Shown here piece after piece: positions 8,023-14,073 of a stretch of 17,340 nt of DNA. The notes under the pieces were generated by a model. That model was not told the origin of the DNA, made no database searches, and worked only from the letters and a program-made list of their open reading frames with translations. The DNA lies in the NCBI GenBank assembly GCA_003220195.1, contig QHRT01000184.1, positions 1 through 17,340 of the forward strand. Reading direction: 5' to 3'. How positions within the stretch are numbered: position 1 is the stretch's first letter; the number at the start of each line of letters is the position of its first letter. The DNA is from Candidatus Rokuibacteriota bacterium. Its GTDB lineage: Bacteria; Methylomirabilota; Methylomirabilia; Rokubacteriales; CSP1-6. A program made the position numbers and the translations under genes.

Positions 8023-9645
8023 ATGACGGCAGTGGTCGATCGACGAGCGTTCTTGAGGCGAGCGGGAGGGCTCGGCCTCGCCATCGTGGGCGCGCCGCTC
8101 GTGACCGGGCGGCGGGCCGCCGCGGCCGGTGATCGGCTGGTCGTCGCGGTGTCCCAGTGGGGGATCGAGACGCCGCTCGCGTGGCGCAGCGTCCAGGCGG
8201 AAAAGCCGCTCTGGGACTCTGTGTACGACCCGTTGATCACGCGAGACCCGAAGACGTTCGAGTATCGGCCGGGGCTGGCGACGGAGTGGAAATCGTCCAG
8301 CGACTTCAAGACGTGGACCTTCAAGCTGCGCTCCGGCGTCAAGTTCCACGAAGGCTACGGGGAGCTCACCGCGGAGGACGTCAAGTTCACCGTCGAGCAG
8401 CACCTGAAGCCGGACGCGCAGGGCGGCTCGGCGCCGTTCTTCCGGAACAACCTCGACCGCATCGAGACGCCCGACAAGTCGACGCTCGTGCTGCACTTCA
8501 AGAACCGGGTGTGGGAGACGCCGTTGAACTTCACCCAGTTCGTCGGCTATCAGAACACGATCTCGAAGAAGTACGTCGAGTCGGTCGGCGAGGAGAAGGC
8601 GGCGCTCCATCCGATCGGGACGGGCCCGTATCGACACGTCGAAGGGCGGCAGGGCGATTACCACCGCTTCGAGGCGGTGCCGAACCACTGGCGAAAGACG
8701 CCGGCGTTCAAGGAGCTGGTCATCCGTCGCGTGCCGGAGCCGGCGACGCGACTCTCCGGGCTCCGCGCGGGCGAGATCGACATCGGGCAAGTGTTCGGTG
8801 ACTACCTGGAGCAGGCAAAGAAAGTCGGCCTCAAGATCCACACGGCGCCGAATTCCGCGTGCAACTGGGTGATCCTGAGCGGCCAGACGACGCCGGATCG
8901 CGAGGACTACTGTCCCGCGTGCCCGTGGGCCGGTGATCCGGCCGACAAGAGGAGTCTGGAAAACGCGCGGAAAGTCCGGCTCGCGATGAACCTGGCCGTC
9001 AACAAGAAAGCGATCATCCAGGGCCTCTGGAAGGGCATGGGCTCGGAGACGCCGTTCTCGTACTACTACTATCCGTTCCACAAGGGCTACAGCGCGGACT
9101 GGAAGATCCCGCCGTACGATCCGGAGCGCGCGAAGAAGCTCCTCGCCGAGGCCGGCCACGCGAGCGGCTTCGAGGTGCGCGTCAACCCGATGGTGATGGC
9201 GTACGCCGCCGACGGACCGGACATCATGGAGGCGGTGTCGCTCGACTGGGAAAGGGTCGGCATCAAGTCGAAGCGCGTTCCCGAGATGACCAGCACGTTC
9301 GGGCCGAAGAGCCGCATGCGCAAGACCAACAGGACGCACTGGGTCTACGGCTCACCGCCGTTCGACGAGCCGGTCCTCGCGTGGAGCCGTGTGCTGCACT
9401 CGAAGGGGGCGTTCAATCTGCTCTGCGATGGGCCCTACGACGAGGACATCGAGACGGCGATGAAGGAGCTCGACGCCGACAAGCGCGCGAAGCTCTCGAG
9501 CGCGCTCGGCCAGAAGCTCTACGACGACTATCGCGGCGTGATGATCGGCATCAAGTCGATCACGTGGGCGATGACGAAGAAGGTCAACGCGTGGCCGACC
9601 CTCGCGTACGTGCCGATGGAGACGAACTACGAGTTCATCAGCTAG
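8023..9645 (+). CDS. ABC transporter substrate-binding protein, family 5, Tat-exported (copy 2)
   Basis: A 540-residue paralog of the protein encoded at 4753; by eye most residues match over the whole length. The N terminus VVDRRAFLRRAG (Arg7-Arg8) plus hydrophobic core and AAAAG is a twin-arginine signal. It has the same FHEGYGELTAEDVKFTVEQ, HPIGTGPYRHVEG and MNLAVNKKAIIQ segments and the same CxxC insert, Cys297 and Cys300 in YCPACPWAGD. The start is fixed by AAGGAG overlapping the previous stop. Its own stop codon TAG supplies the first bases of the large palindrome that follows. Two paralogs around an unrelated binding protein suggest a tandem duplication later split, or recruitment of different ligands to one permease pair. 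Confidence 0.93.
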   Translation: MTAVVDRRAFLRRAGGLGLAIVGAPLVTGRRAAAAGDRLVVAVSQWGIETPLAWRSVQAEKPLWDSVYDPLITRDPKTFEYRPGLATEWKSSSDFKTWTFKLRSGVKFHEGYGELTAEDVKFTVEQHLKPDAQGGSAPFFRNNLDRIETPDKSTLVLHFKNRVWETPLNFTQFVGYQNTISKKYVESVGEEKAALHPIGTGPYRHVEGRQGDYHRFEAVPNHWRKTPAFKELVIRRVPEPATRLSGLRAGEIDIGQVFGDYLEQAKKVGLKIHTAPNSACNWVILSGQTTPDREDYCPACPWAGDPADKRSLENARKVRLAMNLAVNKKAIIQGLWKGMGSETPFSYYYYPFHKGYSADWKIPPYDPERAKKLLAEAGHASGFEVRVNPMVMAYAADGPDIMEAVSLDWERVGIKSKRVPEMTSTFGPKSRMRKTNRTHWVYGSPPFDEPVLAWSRVLHSKGAFNLLCDGPYDEDIETAMKELDADKRAKLSSALGQKLYDDYRGVMIGIKSITWAMTKKVNAWPTLAYVPMETNYEFIS

Positions 9646-9772
9646 CAGAGGGCTGAAAGAGGCCCATCTGCTTCGTTGGCGCTCTAGGCCGCACGCTCGA
9701 CGTACAGGGAGTACGCCTCGCGTGCGGCCGTCGGGCGCCGCCTCGCATCTGGACCTCTTTCAGCCCTCTGCT
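9644..9772. repeat. 129-nt tiered palindrome between SBP genes
   Basis: The outer arms AGCAGAGGGCTGAAAGAGG (9644-9662) and its exact complement at 9754-9772 give a perfect 19-bp stem. Inside, GGCGC (9678-9682) pairs with GCGCC (9735-9739), GGCCGCACGC (9687-9696) pairs perfectly with GCGTGCGGCC (9720-9729), and CGTAC (9701-9705) pairs with GTACG (9711-9715) over the loop AGGGA. The stretches between the outer and inner stems are also partly complementary. The left arm begins inside the stop codon of the gene before it, and the right arm lies in the apparent 5' end of the next gene. No T-run follows. It may be a mobile palindromic repeat, a structured leader RNA or a very large terminator. Confidence 0.9.
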
Positions 9773-10804
9773 CCGGCTCGTGAAACGTGTCTCGTCGTGC
9801 TGCTGGCGCTGATCGTTTCGGTCATCGTCCCCGGAAGCCGACCGCTCGACGCCCAGTCGTTCTTCGAGGGCAAGACCGTGCGCATCGTCGTCGGGTTCGC
9901 CGCCGGCGGCGGCTTCGATACGCACGCCCGGGTGCTGTCGCGCCACATCGGCCGGCACATTCCCGGAACGCCGACGATTGTCGTCGACAACATGCCGGGC
10001 GCCGGCAGCCTGATCGCGGCGAATCAGCTCTACCGCATCGCGAAGCCCGACGGTCTCACGATCGGACACTTCAACGGTGGCCTCTTCCTGGGTCAGGTGC
10101 TCGGTCAGGCCGGCATCGAGTTCGACGCGAGAAAGTTCGAGCTGATCGGCGCGATCGCCAAGGAAGACATCGCCTGCGCGATGACGAAGGCGAGCGGCAT
10201 CACGTCGATGGAGAAGTGGATGGCGGCGAAGACGCCCGTCAAGGTCGGCGGGGTCGCGCCGGGCGCCTCGCCCGACAACGCCGCGAGGGTCTTGAAAGCC
10301 GCGCTCGGGCTGCCGGTCCAGGTCGTGTCCGGGTACAAGGGCACCGCGGAAATCCGTCTCGCCGCCGAGGGTGGCGAGGTGTCGGGCGCCTGCTGGGGCT
10401 GGGATTCGATGAAGACGACGTGGCGGAGAGGTCTCGACGAAGCCGCGGTGGTGCCCGTGCTGCAAATGGTCGCGAAGCCGTTTCCGGATCTCGCCAGCGT
10501 GCCGCTCGCGATCACCTTTGCGAAGACCGATGAAGCCCGCCGCCTGATCCAGGTCGGCGTCCACTACACCGGCGCGTTCGCGCGGCCGTTCGCGCTGCCG
10601 CCCGGCACTCCGAAAGAACGCGTCCAGCTCCTGCGCCGGGCGCTCCAGGAAACGCTGAAGGACAAAGCGTTTCTCGCCGAGGTGGAGAAGACCAGGGTCG
10701 GTCTCGATCCCGTCACGGCGGAAGAGCTCGACAAGATGGTCGCCGAGGTCTTCACGCTCGATGCTGCGCTCGTCGCGAAGCTGAAGGACATCCTCTACAA
10801 GTAG
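9722..10804 (+). CDS. Bug/TctC-type tripartite tricarboxylate transporter substrate-binding protein
   Basis: A periplasmic solute receptor of the Bug family. After a hydrophobic segment (VVLLALIVSVIV) and a probable cleavage near LDA-QSFF, the mature part starts with the classic FFEGKTVRIVVGFAAGGGFD and continues with IPGTPTIVVDNMPGAGSLIAAN, LPPGTPKERVQLLRRAL and an end typical of the family. Bug proteins usually bind carboxylates for a TctAB permease, but no TctA or TctB is present; the gene abuts a peptide-type permease gene instead. The start is uncertain: GTG 9722 is the only normal start codon in frame before GTG 9797, and it lies within the palindrome. Starting at 9797 would leave no basic n-region. 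A lone GTG-AAA-CGT at 9780 is in another frame. Confidence 0.87.
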   Translation: MRPSGAASHLDLFQPSAPARETCLVVLLALIVSVIVPGSRPLDAQSFFEGKTVRIVVGFAAGGGFDTHARVLSRHIGRHIPGTPTIVVDNMPGAGSLIAANQLYRIAKPDGLTIGHFNGGLFLGQVLGQAGIEFDARKFELIGAIAKEDIACAMTKASGITSMEKWMAAKTPVKVGGVAPGASPDNAARVLKAALGLPVQVVSGYKGTAEIRLAAEGGEVSGACWGWDSMKTTWRRGLDEAAVVPVLQMVAKPFPDLASVPLAITFAKTDEARRLIQVGVHYTGAFARPFALPPGTPKERVQLLRRALQETLKDKAFLAEVEKTRVGLDPVTAEELDKMVAEVFTLDAALVAKLKDILYK

Positions 10805-11725
10805 ATGCCGCGCTACATCCTCGGGCGCGTCGTCCAGTCGATCGTCTCCATGCTCGTGGTGTCGGTCGTGGTGTTCGCGCTGGTTCGGCTGTCCGGGGAT
10901 CCGATCACGATCATGATGCCCGCGGAGGCCACCCAGAAGGACATCGAGCTGATGCGCGCGTCGCTCGGTCTCGACCGGCCGTGGCCCGTGCAGTACTGGC
11001 GATTCATCAGCCGCGTCGCGCAGGGGGATTTCGGCAAGTCGGTACGGTTCCGCCGCCCCGCGCTCGACCTGATCGCCGAACGCTACGCCGCCACCCTCGA
11101 GCTCGGCGGTCTCGCGGTCCTGATCGTGATCGCGGTCGCGCTGCCGGTGGGCGTGTACTCCGCCGTCCGGCGAGGCGGACCGCTCGACTACGCGGCCCGG
11201 ATGTTCGCCGCGCTCGGCCAGGCCGTGCCGCCGTTCTGGCTCGGGCTCGTGCTCGTGCTCATCTTCGGCGTGCTGCTGCACCTCTTACCGACGTCCGGAC
11301 GCGGCACGCCGCTCCACGTCATCTTGCCCGGCATCACGCTCGGGTGGTTCGCGGTCGCCGGCCTGATGCGGCTCACGAGGTCGTCGATGCTCGACGTCCT
11401 GGGCAGCGAGTACGTGAAGCTCGCGCGCATCAAGGGGCTGCCGGAGCGCCAGGTGATCTGGAAGCATGCGTTCAAGAACGCGGCGCTGCCCATCGTCACG
11501 TTCGCGGCGTTGCTGTTCGTCTCACTGCTGAACGGCTCGATCATCGTGGAAACGGTGTTCGGCTGGCCAGGCCTCGGGCTCCTGGTCATCGAGGCGGTGG
11601 ACTCGCGCGACTATCCGATCGTGCAGGCCGTCGTGCTATTCCTGAGCGCGATGTACATCGGTGTCAACCTGATCGTCGACGTCCTCTACGCGTACCTGAA
11701 TCCGAAAATCCGCTACTCGGGATGA
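10805..11725 (+). CDS. ABC transporter permease, DppB/OppB-like
   Basis: A 306-residue inner-membrane permease with six predicted helices. The first helix is followed by the family's periplasmic domain with LGLDRPWPVQYWRF and GDFGKSVRFRRP. The ATPase-contact (EAA-like) region is EYVKLARIKGLPERQVIWKHAFKNAALP, and the ETVFGWPGLGLL and DYPIVQAVVLF segments complete the pattern of peptide/nickel permease B proteins. Its ATG directly follows the stop of the Bug-type gene, which implies translational coupling. It pairs with the permease that overlaps its stop codon. The binding proteins upstream are the natural partners. Confidence 0.93.
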   Translation: MPRYILGRVVQSIVSMLVVSVVVFALVRLSGDPITIMMPAEATQKDIELMRASLGLDRPWPVQYWRFISRVAQGDFGKSVRFRRPALDLIAERYAATLELGGLAVLIVIAVALPVGVYSAVRRGGPLDYAARMFAALGQAVPPFWLGLVLVLIFGVLLHLLPTSGRGTPLHVILPGITLGWFAVAGLMRLTRSSMLDVLGSEYVKLARIKGLPERQVIWKHAFKNAALPIVTFAALLFVSLLNGSIIVETVFGWPGLGLLVIEAVDSRDYPIVQAVVLFLSAMYIGVNLIVDVLYAYLNPKIRYSG

Positions 11726-12580
11726 GTGACGGGATCGCCGTCGTCGAGCCGCCTGTCGTCACGCCGCGGCGCCGCGATCGGCTATGGCCCCCGATCCTGC
11801 CGCTCGCGATCGTCGCCGTGCTCGTGTTCTGCGGGCTCTTCGCCCGTCGAGGGCTCGCTCGGCGATCGCCTGGTGCCGCCGATCGGCATGGAAGGCTCGA
11901 AGCCGGGGCATCCGCTCGGCACCGATCGCCTCGGGCGCGACACGTTGAGCCGGCTGCTTCACGGCGCCCGCATCTCGCTCACCGTCTCCGTCATCGGCAT
12001 CACGCTGACCGGCGCGGCGGGGAGCTTCATCGGCCTGCTCGCCGGCTTCTTCGGCGGCTGGATCGACACCTTGCTCATGCGTCTCGTCGACATCTCGCTC
12101 TCGCTTCCGGGAATCCTGATCGCGGTGCTGCTGTCCGTGGTCTTCGAGCCCTCGTTCACCAACGTGATCGTCGTCGTGGCGTTCCTTCTCTGGCCGAGCT
12201 ACGCGCGGCTCGTGCGCGGCGAGACGCTCGGCATCAAGCATCAGGAGTTCGTGTCGCTGGCGCGGATCGCGGACTGCTCGAGCCTGACGATCATGTTCCG
12301 GCACATCGTCCCGAACCTGGCGCCGTCGGTCCTCGTGCTGGCGACGCTGCACGTCGGCTACGTCATCGTGCTGGAAGCCGCGCTGTCGTTCCTCGGCGTC
12401 GGCATCCCGCCGCCGACGCCGTCGTGGGGCGTGATGGTCGCGGACGGGCGCGGCCTGATCGAGCAGGCCTGGTGGGTCTCGATCCTGCCGGGCATCGCGA
12501 TCCTGGTGACGGTGCTCTCGCTGAACGTGCTCGGCGACTGGGTACGCGACCGGCTGGATCCGAAGCTCCGCCAGGTCTGA
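11722..12580 (+). CDS. ABC transporter permease, DppC/OppC-like, frameshifted near its N terminus
   Basis: The start is the ATG at 11722 in an ATGA overlap with the previous stop. From it, frame 1 gives a proper N terminus with a first membrane helix (LWPPILPLAIVAVLVFCGLF), then runs into nonsense after codon 11842. The remainder, from about PVEGSLGDRLVPP through LGTDRLGRDTLSRLLHGARISL, EFVSLARIADCSSLTIMFRHIVPNLAPS, ALSFLGVGIPPPTPSWG and GDWVRDRLDPKLRQV, is in frame 2 and complete to 12580. Family members usually have about seven more residues (APLLAP-like) at this join. A deletion of 3n+2 bases would explain both the gap and the shift. A GTG at 11726 opens frame 2 directly, but its product would have a Ser/Arg-rich, non-membrane N terminus. 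Confidence 0.82.
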
Positions 12581-12597
12581 GGAGGTCTGGTCCGTTG
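12581..12597 (+). promoter_or_regulatory. Ribosome site that decides a TTG start
   Basis: GGAGGT at 12581-12586 lies directly after the permease stop and 8 bases before TTG 12595. The later ATG at 12619 has no such site, and starting there would shorten the signal peptide. This favours TTG as the start of the secreted protein. Confidence 0.65.
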
Positions 12598-13412
12598 ATC
12601 GTCACCGTATCGCACGGCATGTCGGCGATCGCGATGCTCATCGTGCTGCTCGTCGCCGGCGCCGCCCTCGCTCAGGACGGCATCGGCGTCGGGATGGGAC
12701 TCGACGTCCAGCAGATCGCGCCTCAGCGGTATCGCGACCCGGGCGACAAGACCCGCGCCTGGTTTCCCGTGAAGTACATCTGCGGCGACACCCAGCCGGT
12801 CGACAAGCTCGTGCAGGGCAACTACGCGACGCTGATCAACGTCCTGAACCTCAGTAGATTCAAGATCCTCGTCGGATGGTGGTTCTCGGCGGGTTCCGGG
12901 CAACTGGGCAGGGCGGGCGCGCAGGCCGAGATCCCGAGCCACGGGACCCTGGTGATGGATTGCGCGTTCATCGTCAAGAACCTCCGCATCCTCGGCTTCG
13001 ACGTCGGCCCGTTCGTCGAAGGGTTCATCACCTTCGAAGATCTGAACAACGCCGCGAGCGATCGCACCCCGACCCGGGTCACGGCCGTGTACTCCTCGCT
13101 GCACAAGCAGGTTCACAATCTCCCCGACCTGCTGCCGGTCCGGACCGAGCGAAGCTACTGTCGGCTCGACGCGCAAGGCCGGTTGATCGTGACCATCAAT
13201 CCACCACGCGCGTCTTGTTCGAGGGCGGCGCGGCGGTCGACCGCGCCACGCCGGCGCTGGCCGTCGGCGCCGAGGCCAATCTCGAGCCGGTTCCGCTCCC
13301 TGGGGGCGAAGGAACGATCGTCTTCACGATCACCGCGGACGTCATGAGCGTGATCCGCGAGATGAACGAGCCGAACAATACCGCCATCGGGAGCTGCGTG
13401 ATCCTTCGCTGA
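12595..13412 (+). CDS. Secreted protein with CARDB-like C terminus, frameshifted near 13197
   Basis: The N terminus (MSAIAMLIVLLVAGAALAQ) is a clear Sec signal, probably cleaved after ALA. The following domain has YICGDTQ, GNYATLINVLN, MDCAFIVKNL and FVEGFITFEDLNN with TRVTAVYSSL, a pattern I associate with a conserved secreted domain of unknown function (YAT-I-N and GFV-I-s motifs). At codon 202 the reading frame changes: frame 1 continues only to a spurious end at 13347, while frame 0 continues as QSTTRVLFEGGAAVD and ends with IREMNEPNNTAIGSCVILR, which resembles the end of a CARDB adhesion-like domain (NE-x-NN). One missing base between about 13194 and 13202 explains it and would give 272 residues. 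Its role next to the transporter genes is unknown. Confidence 0.7.
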
Positions 13413-13426
13413 GGCTTCCTTCCACG

Positions 13427-13440
13427 TAGAATGAGCGGCC
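13427..13440 (+). promoter_or_regulatory. Possible leaderless promoter (-10 box 8 nt before the ATG)
   Basis: TAGAAT at 13427-13432 resembles a -10 box and ends 8 bases before the ATG of the ATPase gene. No ribosome site is present between them. This spacing would give a transcript starting at or beside the ATG. The -35 position (TTCGCT at 13405-13410) is a poor match. Confidence 0.35.
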
Positions 13441-14073
13441 ATGGCGCCGCCCGCCGTGGAGCTCCGGAACGTCGAGAAGTCGTATCGCGAAGGCGAGGCG
13501 GAGCGCGCGGTCCTGCGTGACGTGTCGCTGACGATCGGGACCGGCGAGATCGTCGTGTTCGTCGGACGGAGCGGCTCCGGGAAGTCGACGCTGCTCAACC
13601 TGATCGCCGGGATCGATCGACCCACGGCGGGGACCGTCACCGTGAACGGCACCGACCTCACGGCGCTCGACGAGCAGGCGCGCACGCTGTTCCGGCGGCG
13701 TCACATCGGCTTCGTCTTCCAGTTCTTCAACCTGATTCCGCTGGACGGCGTGGCGCGGGTGCGCGAGCTGCTGGAACGCGTGGGCCTCGGCGGGCGGGGC
13801 GCCAGCTATCCCGAGCGGCTCTCGGGCGGCGAGCAGCAGCGCGTCGCGATCGCGCGCGCGCTGGTCCACGAGCCCGCGGTCGTCATCGCCGACGAGCCGA
13901 CCGGCAACCTGGACGCCGAGACCGCGGCCGGGGTCCTCGAGCTCTTCGACACGCTGGCGCGCGAGGCCCGGCGAACCGTGTTGATGGCGACTCATAGCCG
14001 CGAGGTCATCGGCGTGGCGGACCGCATCTTCGCCATGGAGCGCGGCGGGCTCGTCGAGCGCACGACGTGCTGA
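13441..14073 (+). CDS. ABC transporter ATP-binding protein, LolD/MacB-like, with a gap after the Q-loop
   Basis: A 210-residue ATPase that would energise the FtsX-type permease encoded next. Walker A is GRSGSGKST (42-50), the Q-loop is FVFQFFNLIP with Gln94, the signature is LSGGEQQ (127-133), Walker B is VVIADE with Glu152, the D-loop is GNLD, and the switch His is His185. Normal LolD-like proteins have about 19 residues more between the FFNLIP segment and the helix leading to the signature (a T-x-x-E-N-V-x-L-P-L stretch). Here Pro100 is followed directly by LDGVARVRELLERVGL, an in-frame gap at about 13740. That stretch belongs to the helical subdomain that contacts the permease, so coupling may be impaired. 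The end overlaps the next gene by 7 bases. Confidence 0.9.
   Translation: MAPPAVELRNVEKSYREGEAERAVLRDVSLTIGTGEIVVFVGRSGSGKSTLLNLIAGIDRPTAGTVTVNGTDLTALDEQARTLFRRRHIGFVFQFFNLIPLDGVARVRELLERVGLGGRGASYPERLSGGEQQRVAIARALVHEPAVVIADEPTGNLDAETAAGVLELFDTLAREARRTVLMATHSREVIGVADRIFAMERGGLVERTTC

Noticed and set aside
6412..9339. Very long (975-residue) open frame on the minus strand across the SBP genes
   Set aside because: It is an antisense shadow caused by high GC and codon bias; its translation is Arg/Leu/Glu/Asp-rich without domains, while the plus strand has clear SBP families.
11726..11845. GTG 11726 as the genuine DppC start
   Set aside because: Its first 40 residues are Ser/Arg-rich and lack the first helix, whereas the coupled ATG at 11722 gives a typical helix in the other frame.
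10981..12594. Plus-strand frame across both permease genes, joined to the CARDB-like gene
   Set aside because: Only the part after 12595 is coding in this frame; the earlier part is an Arg-rich shadow of the permeases.
13190..13205. Programmed -1 frameshift in the CARDB-like gene
   Set aside because: No X-XXY-YYZ slippery run or downstream structure was seen at the join; a single-base deletion or error is simpler.
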